Shown one piece after another: positions 10,538 to 22,448 of a stretch of 64,000 bases of DNA. The notes beneath the pieces were generated by a model that searched no databases, was not told where the DNA came from, and saw only the letters and a program-made list of their open reading frames with translations. The translations under genes and the position numbers were made by a program. Each line of letters starts with the position of its first letter. Within the stretch, counting starts at the first letter, position 1. This DNA is from Mycogone perniciosa (lineage: Eukaryota > Ascomycota > Sordariomycetes > Hypocreales > Hypocreaceae), in the NCBI GenBank assembly GCA_025331125.1, contig JAOALB010000152.1, positions 1 through 64,000 of the forward strand, read 5' to 3'.

Positions 10538-11717
10538 TTTGTACTCCGTGAATGTTAGATGCAATGAGGTGTTTCGAAGTCCTTATCCTCCAAATGCCAG
10601 GACATAGTGCTGTATTTATCTTCAGGACGGGGCTCTACCATGAACATGTAACCTGCTGGCATCATTAACTCAAATTAGCCTATGAGCGATTATCACATAG
10701 ACAGAGTGTTAGACCCGTTAGCTCTGCCTTGGAACGTGATGGCTTACAGGAAGCGGGCGGTCATGAACAGGGGGGTTGATATGGTTGTCTGTCTACAACT
10801 ACTTAACAAAACGTTATAGCAACAAATGATCAAAGTCAGAGTGTAGTCTGATGCTTGCCCCCTTTAACTGCGCCCGTTACAATCGGACCGTAATACATCT
10901 AATTCCATAAATCCCTCACGCTATTATGAGAGATGTCTAAGAGTATTAACTTGTAAGAGGTTGCTTAGGGGACATATCGACGGAATACAACAGGTTTGTG
11001 GTTCAATAAATTAGCATGGCTGAAACTTTCGTTCTATACATATTCCAGACTAAGGCTCACTAGTAAAGTTGGACTCTCTGCTTTGGGTATGTTACTATTT
11101 CTTGGTTTACGACGTATAGTCTTTCAAATAAGAATAATGGGATATGCTGAGGGCATAAGAACGGAGGAGACTATATTTCTTTCCTTCAAACAATTGCCTG
11201 ATACAGAAGCTGATGAGTGGCTACTTACAGTAAGGGGATACCTCGGAGCTATGGGATAAAGTTGTGTGCTAATGTTAATAGTTGTGCTCCGTAGCCCTTC
11301 TGGGAACTTGACAAGGTGCGCAATAACGCTGGCGACGATGTAACAAGATTTGCTATTGAGTCGTATTCAACATAAAGGGGGGTAGGTGGGAAAGAAAAAG
11401 AGTTTATATTGCCCTAGCTGAATGCGGAAACCGACAGAACGCGAACACTGACATCTGCTATTAGGCTGTGTCACAAAGCTCCCATTTTATCTTTTAATAC
11501 TCCGTAATAACTACCGAGAGATATTGGAAGGTTAACGCGGCAGAATTTAAATACATCCAGTATGTCACTTGTTAGTACAGATATCTATGGAACGGAGGAA
11601 TTCATACCTATATAATGCTAACTGAATCCTTCCGTTGCACTCTTAGATTATCTCTTCCTCCCAGACATTTCAGAAATTCATTTATCAAACAACTACAACG
11701 ATTCATTCTACTCAGTC
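10538..11717. promoter_or_regulatory. Intergenic between two divergent secreted-protein genes
   Basis: About 1.2 kb, presumably holding both promoters. It contains GTACTCCGTG at 10541 and AATACTCCGTAA near 11497. An 87-codon frame at 10996-11259 lacks an ATG start and has no domain. No other feature recognised. Confidence 0.4.
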
Positions 11718-14107
11718 ATGCATCCTACATTACTTTCCATTCTTCTCCTCCTCTATTGCAACACTATTGGTGTTCACACCGCATCCACTATATCTTTTAC
11801 TAGGTATAGAAATACTACGGTGTGGGATGGGCATACTAAAGGTATTTCACTTATGATGCAAAAGGGATTTATTCAATCTTGTTAACTAAGGTATAGCTTC
11901 AAACTCATACGTGTCTCATACACCATCTCCAACCTTCCAAGTCTCGCTCTCACCATCTCCTGTACACCAACCTCCTGTCAACAATACTGCTCCCCATGTT
12001 ACCCATACAGCGAGTGAGATGAAATATCTGCCAACATTAAGTCCTAAGCAAATTTCATCCTCTCTTTCTGCATTTTTTGTCAATGCATCGAGTGTTGCTA
12101 AATTATACGCGTCAGCAACACACCTAGTGATTGCGCTGCCAACCCCCTCAACTCAGGAACTTCAAATCTTGGTTAATCACGCTCTTGAGGAAGCACATAT
12201 TGCTGGAGCCTTTATCTCTGAACTCGCTGAAGCAGAGGTGGTTGCCACGGTTGGGTTGAAGGCGTGGGCGAACTTCCAAAGAGCCTCTTCCTCGCTTAAC
12301 ACTCTTGTTATCACTGGCTTGCAAACAATACACGATTTACTTACGACCCCGTCGGCAGACTCGAGATCTCGCTTACTAGCGATCATTACTGCTGGAACAT
12401 TGGGGTCAGCATGGCAATTCCTTGATTTTATTAGTTCGAAGGATCAATGGCAGACATATCTGCCCCCACCAACACCTCAAGAAGGCCACTCGGTATCACA
12501 TACAACAACCTGCTCACCCACCACTGTCACGCACGCCTTTGTATCATGCACGTCATTAGGCCCCAGCTCCAGTAGTTGCTTGACCACAAGCACCTCCGTC
12601 ATTTCTCGCTGCAGTGCTACAGGAAAGACGTCTACAACAATTGCCGCTTGTAATGCTGCAACGGTTACCATTAGGCCCGATGATGATCAGGGTGAAGATG
12701 GTGACGGAATTCCCACTTCTCTCAACATGGTCTCAGTGACTCAACACACACAAATGTCGAATCAACAGACAAGCACCAAGCCACCTCACCCTTCGCCTAC
12801 AATGACGACCAAACACAGTTCAATAAGTTCTACATTGTCCAGCCAAAGTCATACCCCACCAAAAATATCTGGAACGTTACAGTGTTACCAGGATATCCCT
12901 ACTCATGGGCCATCATCTTCAAATATCGCCCAGGCACTGAATAATCAGATCGGCGCCATTTGTGCAACCACTTTTGGCTCGTCAAGTGGCCCTCTGGAAG
13001 CCCACTTCAACCGTGGCTCTTTAGAGATTAGTGTTAAAAGGCCCTCTGCTAGCCACCCGCTAGAAAATTGTCCTGAAGCTTTAAATAGCCTGATCCATAC
13101 TTGTATCCTTCATGATAACAAATATGGGGGAACTTGGAGTCTGAGTGGTTACACTTACAAAATTACCAATCTTGTCTATCCGAAGAACCCCCTTATTCCC
13201 GCGGATCTTGGAGTATCGTCGACTACTTCAGTACATCGTCCAGGGAGTCACACAATCACTACGAATGGCAGGATATGTGTTCTTGTCGACGGTTCTACGG
13301 ATCCACAATGTCAGCCTCAGGCGACGCCAAAACCTAACCCTCTCGGTACAAATGTAGTATGTCGTGTTAATTTCTCTTATATTCACTGACGAGAAATACT
13401 AACAACCGCCGCAGCATGTGAGCAGTGCCGGGTGTATCGTTGTCAATGATAGCCCTCGCTGCCAGGGTGGATATCCTTATCAATCATTTTATAGTAAGTT
13501 AGTGATAAGCTTTATTGGAATCTTTAATTAATGCGTGTCTGCAGATGTAGCATCACAAAACCGACCTTCGTCCACAGCCACAATATACGCAGGCTTTAAT
13601 GGCGCTGATACTATCAACAAGATAGTAACTCCAGGTTGTGCAATGACTGCAACTTGGCCTTCAAACTACGGCGACGTTTATTTTCAATCTGATAAATGCC
13701 TTCGAGATTCGGGTAATAAGCTGATAGGGTGCTGCACAAATACTGCGGTCCAGATAAAAGTCGCAAATCCGTATTATAACCCAAAGCCAGCCGCCACTTG
13801 TACCAATACGAATTGGACATATTTTCTCAAGTTTAATATTTGGGCCAAGGGCTGGGTCTCTGACAATGGGGAAAGTCTGAAGAAGCAGATTATGGGCTGT
13901 GGTGCAGTCACAGGTTGGTCCTTTGACAAAACGACTGATATAAAAGCGGACGAATCATCGAATAAGATCGGCAAGTATCTGGCGGAATACTTTATTTCAT
14001 TCAATTTGCCTCTCACGTTTAAGGCCGGCTGTGTGGGAAGAGCAATAGTTAGTGCTGGAGGACCACCAGGAGTATCTTGCCCTTGCTCTGGATTAAAGTG
14101 CATCTAA
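11718..14107 (+). CDS. Large secreted Ser/Thr-rich protein of unknown function, 741 aa
   Basis: Four exons are inferred: 11718-11841, 11897-13356, 13415-13493 and 13545-14107. Their phases join cleanly to 741 codons. The first exon encodes a signal peptide, MHPTLLSILLLLYCNTIGVH. A Pro/Ser/Thr-rich segment follows, then an alpha-helical stretch (about 75-220), a Ser/Thr/Cys-rich stretch with FVSCTS and SVISRCSATGK, an acidic DDDQGEDGDG patch, and two Cys-containing C-terminal regions (IGAICATTFGSSSGPLEAHF; KKQIMGCGAVTGWSF; KAGCVGRAIVSAGGPPGVSC). The intron at 13357-13414 has a perfect TACTAAC branch point. I recall similar Cys-rich blocks in large fungal secreted proteins without a settled role, so I assign no function. 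No GPI signal or transmembrane end is visible. Confidence 0.7.
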
Positions 14108-15145
14108 GTACTCCGTAGGAGAGTATAACTTTCTAGGTACAGGGGCTAAACTCCTTTTGCACCGCAATACATTTTATCCTGTCATTACTGATTAGCTGAG
14201 TGGCTCTAATAAATATCATCGGTCTATTATACCGTGAACTATGCGTTTTGGCACGAACTGTTTTCCCATCACTAATCATGATAACTGACTGCCTTACTAG
14301 ATTGTCAAGCTTCCAGGCAGGGACAGTCCCAATGAACCCGGATCTGACAAAAATTCCATTAAACCTGGACTTTATAGCTTCGATGATGGTTCCGACTAGT
14401 GGTCTGGCCACAATTTCTGTGTGAGCCCTTTTTCCAATATTGGGCGGAGATCACCTGAAGTCAACTACAAAGTAGAGATGAGGCCCATGTCTAGTCTGCT
14501 ATGAGGGATGCATATCGTTACGGCCAATCACCAGTAAAGGTTTAAAAAAAACGCCATCAAAGGTAGGAGGACAGTATAAGAAGTAAAAACAAGACTTTGG
14601 TAGAATCCTATATTGGCAATGCTTTATACCATGGGCAATATCCTTGGCCTTAAGACCTCTTGATCTCATACGGTAGCAAACCACCACATTTGGCAAAAAC
14701 GAAACAAGGGAGTAGACTAGTGTTTTAATTACCCGGTAATTTAGTGATAAAACGCGTGTCGCGCCTATGTGGACCGAGCAAGAAGTACGGAGTACCAGTA
14801 TCAATGATCTAATCTCCATAGCTCGCTCGGCCTCATCTACTCCGTATAATCCTACGACCTAGCCTGACTATGGATCGCCAATGTGCTGCACCACTGATAT
14901 CGGAATCTCTGCCGTGGTAAAACGGGCAGTCAGGTCACTTGATCCAAAAACAGAATCATATGACTCCAAATTTACTGCGTAGAGTCTTGGGAGACAAAAA
15001 ATGGAAGACAATTAATTAAACTCAAGAAAAGAGCTTGACGGGACCCCGAATTCTACACTATCTATGGTGGTATGTGCTTGGTGATGGCTTCAGTTAGCCT
15101 ATCATGATCTCCAGCACAGTTTTATAGAAAGCAGGAGAAAATGGC
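14108..15145. other. Intergenic, no gene recognised
   Basis: Contains three copies of the TACTCCGTA/TACGGAGTA motif (near 14108, 14786 and 14838). Short frames on both strands have no recognisable domain. It marks the border between the repeat-rich island and the gene-rich part. Confidence 0.5.
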
Positions 15146-15150
15146 AAAAA
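15146..15150 (-). terminator. Pol III terminator of tRNA-Thr
   Basis: A run of five T on the minus strand lies 5 nt past the 3' end of the tRNA. Confidence 0.75.
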
Positions 15151-15154
15151 GAAG

Positions 15155-15236
15155 TGCCCACTATCAGAGTCGAACTGATCACCTTGTCATGTCCAGGTAT
15201 TACTAGTGACACGCTATACCGCTTAGCCAAGCGGGC
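15155..15236 (-). tRNA. tRNA-Thr (anticodon AGT) with a 10-nt intron
   Basis: On the minus strand the acceptor stem GCCCGCT pairs with AGTGGGC (one G-T pair) and the discriminator is A. The D arm is GCTA/TAGC around AGCGGTA. The anticodon stem TGTCA/TGACA encloses loop CTAGTAA with AGT at 34-36, and the T arm is ATCAG/CTGAT around TTCGACT. A 10-nt intron (ATACCTGGAC) sits at the canonical position after base 37, giving a 72-nt mature body plus discriminator in the count of 82 genomic bases. Confidence 0.9.
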
Positions 15237-15705
15237 TTGAGCTGATTATGCCAAGGGACGGCTTGTTTTTCATTATAAATCTGCACTGCACCCTGGCCTA
15301 GCGCTCTGTAACACCACCAGATCAGATTATTGGAAAACACACACATCCAGCATCGTCGCCTTAGATGGGCAACTCATAATATCAGTTTAATGCATATGAG
15401 GGGTTTTTATTCCAAGATATTCCATTCAAAAGTGCGACTGCGTGACAAATCTCATTTTTCTTGCTATGGATGTGGAGCAATCCGTAAGAAGTCAAGAGGT
15501 CACTATAAATGTTCATGGCATCAGGTATAAGTGTGGAATAATGATATTAAGCTTAGAAATTATGACGTCGATATGCCTTCCAAGTTTTTGCTCCCAACTC
15601 CTTGCCCGAAAAAGAACGCCATCGCTACACCAGAAACCCAGAACAATTCACCCCAATAGTGCCACCAGGGCATCATAACGTCAGTTCATCCCGTCATGTT
15701 CGTGC
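15237..15705. other. Intergenic, no gene recognised
   Basis: Between the tRNA-Thr gene and the 3' end of the MFS transporter. It probably includes the transporter's 3' UTR. Confidence 0.5.
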
Positions 15706-17568
15706 TCAAGCCACGCGCTGTGGCGTTCTATCACCTTGATGCTCGTCAATAGGATCGACGACCACGCCTCGCATCTCTACCACTCTAGCTTCGTCCGTGT
15801 TGCTAGCGGTCTCCGCATCAGAGTCCAAGCCACTGCTGGTACTATTCTGTCGCTCCTTCTCATCGACAGTGAGGGAACTGTCAGCTCTTTCAATCGGGAG
15901 AAAGATGCAGATGATCAACGCCACGCCTGCAAGCCCCACGCCGATCCAGAAGATGCTCTTGTACTGTTGCTTCAAATCCATCCCGGCTGTAACAAACTGG
16001 GCTTTGGCCACATCTACAACAGCAAGAAAGAAAGCGCCGCCTAAAAACAGCATCAGACTGATAAGCGCTCCAGCAAGTCCCTGGCGATTTTTGGGCAGAC
16101 TCGTCGTCAGGAAAACATTGCTCACTGTCCACAGCACGTCGACGCAAGCAGTCTCGGCAAGCATAGCAGGGAAGATCCATGCCCAATAATTGGGGTTGGA
16201 TGGCATGAGAGCAAACATGAGCATAGCGATGACTTTTGAAACACCAGAGATGATGAGAATCACTCTGCCGGAAAAGATATGGAGAATGAAGCCTCCCATA
16301 GTCACAAGGACAAAGCCGCCAGCAGCCCAAGGAGCGAAATAAACGGCTGTCAAAAGCGACGACTTTTCGAGAATGACTTGGATACTATGGCATGTCTGTT
16401 AGTTGACCATTAAATATTGGGGAAGATGCGATTTTGGTTGACTCACTAGAAATTTGCGTAAAAGAGATAGATGTTAAAGACACCCCAAGTGATAAAGAGG
16501 GTCAGAAGCATCCTCTTCATGTACTTGACTCGGAAGATATCTGCCGGGATCAGCGGGGCTTCGGCCACCCATCCTTCGAAGTAAACTGCCGCGCCAAGGA
16601 ACATGAGTCCGAGGATTAGCGTCACGAGAATTTGAGGTGAAACCCAGCCCTTGGGGGCGTTTGCGCTGTCGGTCATGGCGTACACGACCAGCAACAGGCC
16701 CGGTACTGTGGTACAGGTTCCATACCAGTCCATCTTGACATTCATCTTCCGTGCCTCCTTGTAGTCACTAGGAGCCGTCAAGATCGACCCAAGCGAGAAG
16801 AGTCCAGCAAGAATGCCGCCCAGCCAGAAGAACCAGCGCCAGGACAGCAGATCTTGCGACATGCCACCAACAATGAGGCCCGAGAAGAAGCCCAGCGGTC
16901 CAATGGCACCGTAAATGCTGAAGACAAGATTCTTTCTGGGTCCTGGCCTATATATTCGGCCGAGCAACGAGATGCCTGCAGGCAGGTATGCCGCGGCACC
17001 AAGGCCCTCCATAGCCCTGCAAAGGACAAGCATGGTGAAATTCTGTGAGAATCCGCCAATGACGGACCATACAGACAGCCAAACCATGCCAGCATTGAAC
17101 AAGACATATCCGCCGTACATATCCGCCACACGGCCGAGGGGGAAGAGGAATGCGCCAGCCACCAGGGTCAAAACACTTGACGGCCAAGTCTGGGCTTCCA
17201 TGGGGATGTTCAAGGGTCCAAGCAAATTGGGGAGGACGACCTGAAAGCCACCTATGACGAAAGACTGATATCCCGTGTTAGCACTCCATATATGACATAG
17301 GTGTTCTCAGACAGGTCCTCAGGAATGTGAATGTCTGAGGGGAGGAAGGTGCTTATGGGAGACCCACCGACATAGAAAGGGAGCCTAGGACAGAGATGAC
17401 AAACGCGATCTCCATCCAAGTTGAATCAAAGACGGCAGGACGCTGGCGCCCAAGCTTCTCAACATCGAGAGTCTGGGGCTGCTCTTCAGCTGCCATTTCT
17501 GTCACATTGACGACAGCATCGCGGGAGGGCAAGTTCTTGTCCTTTTCAGACATTGCAAACAGGGCCAA
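15706..17568 (-). CDS. MFS drug:H+ antiporter (DHA2 / 14-TM type), 565 aa
   Basis: Three exons: 17568-17368, 17264-16447 and 16384-15706, phases 0 and 2, total 565 residues. The cytosolic N-terminus (about 50 aa) is followed by the first helix ending VLGSLSMS, spliced to SFVIGGFQVVLPNLLGPLNI. The motif-A loop reads GRVADMYGG, and the motif near LCRAMEGLGAAAYLPAG is typical of drug antiporters of the DHA2 group (aminotriazole-resistance-like). FYANFYIQVILEKSSLL spans the last junction. The C-terminus is long, polar and cytosolic. The first intron (103 nt) is longer than usual and its donor is GTGGGT, so a small alternative exon is possible. It is divergent from a Zn2Cys6 regulator across 1.8 kb. 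Substrate unknown. Confidence 0.88.
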
Positions 17569-19345
17569 GAAAAACCGAGATTAACTTATTGTTGGGGAGG
17601 AGTGATAAAGAACTTGATAAATGGCGATATAGGGACTTGGAGGCAATCAAGGCTGCGGGTTGCGGGTTGCGGGTTGTTTGGCGATGGTATCAAGCATCAT
17701 GAAACCTTCTGCCACCATCGCTTTTATATATATTCTCTTCTCTACGGACACGGGCCGTAGCTCAAAGGAATTTTCACCCCCCGATGGATTTTACCCCAGG
17801 TCCGTACGCCATAGCTATGCGTTATCGTCATCACCCGTGTGGCCGTAGTCTCATGAAGAGCATTCCGTTGCCGCTCTCCACCAACTTTCTTTTCGCCCTG
17901 CCCATCCCCTCCCACCTTCACAATATCTCATGGCGGCGGCGGTGTGAAACGCAGGATATGTCTGAGGGTTTCCCATCTGGGAAAGATTTTGGAGACAGTA
18001 GCTCCAGATATCTGACCGGGGGGTCCACAACCTTGGTGACGGAAAGAGAGTAGATTGAGATGTTGGAGAAAGAATGACAGACCCGTGGACTATTTTCTTG
18101 GGAGGAGCTGAATATAGAATCGAGGGGTAGATTCGATGTGTCATGGACCTCGTTCCAGAATCAACACTGTCCAGCCGGTGGGGGGAACAATGAGGTGCAG
18201 GTTGATGAGATCCCCGGCAAATGTGGCCCAAACGGCAAGCAAATTTAAAGGCATCGTAACCCCATCACAGGGGTTTACCTTTAGGCGGGCTTGGGCTTGG
18301 GCGGGACTTGAGCGAGCACTAGGGCCTGTCGTCTCATCCCTTTCTTCTCCATCTTGGCTCATTCCAACATAATAATACTACATAATAATACATGTAACCG
18401 CCGTCGAGTCGTCATTGGATAGGAGAGAGTCCGCGGGAGATGCCCAGTATCCAGTGCTTGTTGCTTGATCTTGCACGTTGCACAAACTCATAACCACCAT
18501 GAGAGTACGCGCCAACGGGCTCTTCAGGGTCCCTGTCTCTGGTTGGGCTGCCGTTATTAGGTTTCTTCGGATTTATCGACTCAGACCCCTACCCAGGCAC
18601 TGCGAGATAGGTTGACCGATTACCGTTTTGGGCAGTGGTGTGACCTGTGGATGGACGACCTGTGACGGGCATGGTGACAAGCTTTTCGGGTCTTCACCCC
18701 TAGCTAGTCCTGCAGGTCCCGCCAAGCCCTTCGCCGTGCATCGGACGCACAAGATGTCAAGAGCTTTCCCGTTTAGGTGCGCTGGAGACAGAAGAAAGAA
18801 CCCAGCTCTTAGGTGGCAACCATCTGAGATTGTGTAATAGTGGCGTGGGTGGTTGGGTGACTCTGGTTGGCAGAGCGCGTGCAAAATCCGTGGTGGGCCG
18901 GATCTTCTGCCCGGCTTTTGCTGTTGGTCACTCGGCACGCCACCTCACCGTGTTCCGTGATGGTGATGGCCCTAATATCATCGCGAGCTGTTCAGGCATC
19001 AGCATCATACATGACATATACCAGACATACATACATACCATAGTCTTTTGATTCTCCTGCCTCTCCACACACACGCGCGCGTGCGCACACACCAACGTGA
19101 GCAAAAGATTCCAAGAAAACGAACCATCGGGGGATTTGCATCATGCTCATGCTATCAAAGGCGTGACGACGGCCCAGCCTCATCGACTATCCGTCGCCCG
19201 CCCAACTGCTGCCGATCGCGCAGCACTGGACGACTGACACAAACGAGGCCGGAGACTCCGTCTGATAGCCCGAGCCCCTTTCGTTCATTCATTCATCTAT
19301 CCATTATTCCCGTTACCCGGTCACAGCAAGTCTAGCTAGCAGCGT
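17569..19345. promoter_or_regulatory. Bidirectional intergenic region between MFS transporter and Zn2Cys6 regulator
   Basis: Unusually long (1.8 kb) for this neighbourhood. It contains a short tandem repeat of TGCGGGT units at about 17656-17680 and a purine/pyrimidine alternating ACACACGCGCGCGTGCGCAC stretch near 19069-19090. No coding frame with support. Confidence 0.5.
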
Positions 19346-21311
19346 ATGCCAAGCAACGGCAAACCGTGTCACAACTGTCGCCGTCGACGCCTGCGCTGCG
19401 ATCGCTCGTGGCCAACCTGCCACAAATGTGCGGTCTCGGGGCAGGAGTGCCTTGGTTACGGCAAGGTTTTCGTCTGGACACAGGCGATTGACGCACAGGG
19501 AAATCTGAAGCCATCACCAAGTCGCAGGACCCCTATCGGCGGCCCTCCTGGTTCCAGTTCTGCCGGTTCGGGTTCCTCCTTTGCCCTGAACAGCTATTTC
19601 CCACCCTTTCCAAGTTCTGGTATCGGCCCTGGTCCCAATCCTGGCCCTAATCCTGACCCCAGTCATCCTACTACCTTTGTTAGTGAGAGCGGCTCTGCCC
19701 CCAACCGTGTCCAACAGCCGCAGCATGCCCGGGTCTGTCACCCGTCGCCGCCGCATGCCGACAATACTACTAGGAGCGATGCTGCGATGTCGGCCGTCCC
19801 AAATCCTAAAACCACTAACCAGGATCTGCCAGCGGAGTTCCGGCAGTTGCAGCCGCTGGCACTGAGCAGCTTGACGGACCCTCTCTTCCAGGACCTCGAT
19901 CGCAATTCGCGACGTTACCTGGCCCACTGTAAGTTGCTAGCAAGCAGATCATCCGTCACTGACTGGTCAAACGAAAGGCTTTGATGCTAATGCAAACACT
20001 CAGTCGCCGATCGTGTCTGCAAAGACCTGGTCGCTCGAGATGAGCCGGGAACAAACCCGTTCCGAGAGCTTATCCCATTGACTAACAAGCATCCCCTGCT
20101 CCTCCAGATCCTCGTCGCCACCTCTGCTATCCACTGGTCCAACATATTTCGTCCCATCACGGCCATCCCTACAGGGCTGACCGATCCTGGGGGATACCTC
20201 GCTCAGTTACGATCCAGGGACCTCGTCACTCGGGAAGCTCTAATCCATGCTCTTACAGCCAAGCAAAAGGCCATGGGCCACCTGCAAGAGGTGCTCGACA
20301 CCCTGGACCCAGCAGGCAGTGAGGTGGCACTTGCTGCAATGCACTTCTTCATCAAGTTCGACCTGATCGACCTTGAGAAGACCGAGGGCAAGAGCTGGAG
20401 GGCCCACCTGGCAGGGGCAAGCAACATCTTAGCTCTCCTTACTCCAAGAGGTCGTGGAAACGAATCAACTAGGATGCTGCGCGACTGCGTTGTTGCTGAT
20501 TGCTTCATGTAAGGGATATGCCCATTGCCCCACATCTGCGTATGCAACATGGGTTGTAGCACGGATATCATGTCGTATGAAACTGACAGCATCTGCTTCA
20601 CTGACCCACAGATACCATATCCTAGGCTCGACATTAGCATCCGAGGGCCTCGCAGCAAACATCGCCCGGTATGCCTCGGAGCTGATACCGGTGATGAAGA
20701 GCGTCGAGGTGAACAGCTATCTCTCCTGCCCGCCGGAGCTTCTTCACATTATCCTGGAAGCCTCTCGGCTCTCGTATGAGAGTCCCGGCACCGATTGGTC
20801 GCTGTCGGTGGCAGACGAGGCTCTGGCCCTCATTGACAAAGCCCTTTCATTTGACATACCGGCGTGGGCAGACAAGTTGCGACGAAACCCCAATGTAAGG
20901 GATATTGAGAGTCGCCAGCATGTTGCATCTGCGCATCGTTCGGCCGTCTGCTTGTACATCCTCCAGGCGTTACCACTCGTACGAGCTATCCCACTAGTTG
21001 ACACAGATTTCCTTGTCAGCGACATTCTCAGCCATCTCAGTCAGATCGGCGAGAATGATCCATACTTCAAAGCCACGTCATGGCCAATTTTTATCGCTGG
21101 TGCAGAAACGCGCGATGCTGAGCAGCGCACGTGGGCGATGAAGCGTCTCCTGGGGATCTGGCAGACTTGTCCATGGGGCTACATTTTCACCGCCATTGAG
21201 ATGCTCAAGGCAACTTGGGAGATGCAAGACGCAGGCAATGGCAATGGCGAAACTGGAGTCAACTGGCTCCAAGGCCTCAAAGGCATGGGTTTTGACTGTC
21301 TGATCGTGTAA
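19346..21311 (+). CDS. Zn2Cys6 fungal-type transcription factor, 595 aa
   Basis: Three exons: 19346-19928, 20004-20508 and 20612-21311, with phases 1 and 2, total 595 residues. The zinc cluster lies at residues 8-35 with spacing C-x2-C-x6-C-x6-C-x2-C-x6-C (C8, C11, C18, C25, C28, C35) and the basic run RRRRLR between the second and third Cys. A Pro/Gly/Ser-rich linker (about 55-150) leads to a helical C-terminal half of the fungal-specific regulator type with LTNKHPLLLQILVATSAIHW and ALPLVRAIPLVDTDFLVSDI. The end, LKGMGFDCLIV, is typical for this subgroup. It probably acts in the nucleus as a pathway-specific regulator. The divergent MFS transporter is a plausible but unproven target. Confidence 0.9.
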
Positions 21312-22252
21312 TTTCTGTATCCACCCTTTTTAGAGGCTCTTGTTGTGCTTCCTTCCTTCCGTCTCTCTTTCTTCTTTTACCTACCACTGCCTATCTGACG
21401 GCAGGCCCCATTCATGTTCTTTCCGAGATAGCGAGTCGAGTTAGCGAGCATTGCGTCACGACGGCAGTATTGGGTACCTAAGTACGGAGTAGTTGATACT
21501 TGTAATGAGTTCCTTTTATTGGATACAAGCTTAAAGAGCAAGTTTGGCAACAGTACTAAGTGTTGTTTGTTGGATTTGCCCTAAAGCAAGTCCATCGAGA
21601 TGCTGTTCATCACATCATCCATCTCTTCGGAAATAAATGCCGGAAATGCGTGCTGCTGCAACGTACATACGTAACTACGAAGTACATGCAGTAGGTACTA
21701 TTTATCGCCACAGTCAAGAACAAGGCTTGTAATAATAACATGCAAGAGATGCTGAAACCAGCGAGGAATGCAAAAGCGGGAGCTACTGCGCCCTTATTTG
21801 TTAGCGTCCGGGTGATCATTTGCCTGACCCCAACGAGAACACAGGGAGAGTACGAAGTACTAAGCCAATAGGATATCACGATAGCTTATACAATACTGTG
21901 TGATAGAGTATTCTTATGCTCTTCTTTTTTCTCTCTTTTTTTGTTACTGTGTTATAAAGTCAAACCCAGCTAGTAAGAGGCATCTACTTCGCTATCCTAG
22001 GAACCACGACCTGTATTCTTGGAGAAATGCACATCTCTGCTAGTTCCGGTGCGCTCTCAAACGTCCCTGGAACATCCGCAGGGAGCAAGAATTCTCACCC
22101 TGGGTCGTAGTCATAACCGCAGCAAGCCATGTGGCTACCTCAGATAGTCACTTCCACTGTTTACTGCGTTTTAGTCGAATAACTTCGCTTTGACATTCAG
22201 AGCACTGAGCAGGAATCATATTGCATCAACACCACTTTCGGGCTACCTCTAT
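21312..22252. other. Intergenic, no protein gene recognised
   Basis: Contains TACGGAGTA at 21482 and TACGAAGTAC at about 21676 and 21851. No supported coding frame. Confidence 0.5.
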
Positions 22253-22260
22253 TATAAAGG
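22253..22260 (+). promoter_or_regulatory. TATA element upstream of tRNA-Trp
   Basis: TATAAAGG lies 33 nt before the first base of the tRNA, the usual place for the TATA-like element that helps position TFIIIB in fungal Pol III genes. It would also be compatible with Pol II. Confidence 0.5.
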
Positions 22261-22310
22261 AACTTGAAAGCGTCGTGCAGCAACTGGGGGGCTGGCGCAA
22301 CGGTAGCGCG

Positions 22311-22362
22311 GTATGTTCTCCTCTCGCCTGCTTACAAATGACTTTGACTAATTCCCACCTAG
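22311..22362 (+). other. Spliceosomal-type intron 1 in tRNA-Trp (52 nt)
   Basis: GTATGT donor, TGACTAAT branch-point match with the branch A about 13 nt before the CTAG acceptor. It lies between tRNA positions 26 and 27, not a known site for nuclear tRNA introns. Confidence 0.6.
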
Positions 22363-22386
22363 TCAGATTCCAGTCTTGGAATTTCC

Positions 22387-22448
22387 GTAAGTGGCTACAA
22401 CAAGCTGCCTAACTCAATAAGGCCTTTGATATTAACAAAATATGACAG
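22387..22448 (+). other. Spliceosomal-type intron 2 in tRNA-Trp (62 nt)
   Basis: GTAAGT donor, ATTAAC branch-point match about 13 nt before the ACAG acceptor. It splits the 3' strand of the anticodon stem, between positions 40 and 41. Confidence 0.6.

Noticed and set aside
10760..10990. Possible solo LTR beginning after GGGGGG near 10775
   Set aside because: The ends do not form matching inverted termini and no target-site duplication was found; the G-run alone is not enough.
10996..11259. 87-codon plus-strand frame
   Set aside because: It opens with TTG rather than ATG, has no domain, and lies in the divergent promoter region.
16446..17244. Plus-strand and other-frame open frames over the MFS gene and over other long genes
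   Set aside because: They are shadows of the real coding frames; they lack domains and splice continuity.
22311..22448. One long ordinary tRNA intron instead of two spliceosomal introns
   Set aside because: Treating the interval as one intron after base 37 gives anticodon CTC with stem GTATG, for which no complementary 3' stem exists before the T arm. The two-intron reading restores the tRNA-Trp anticodon arm.
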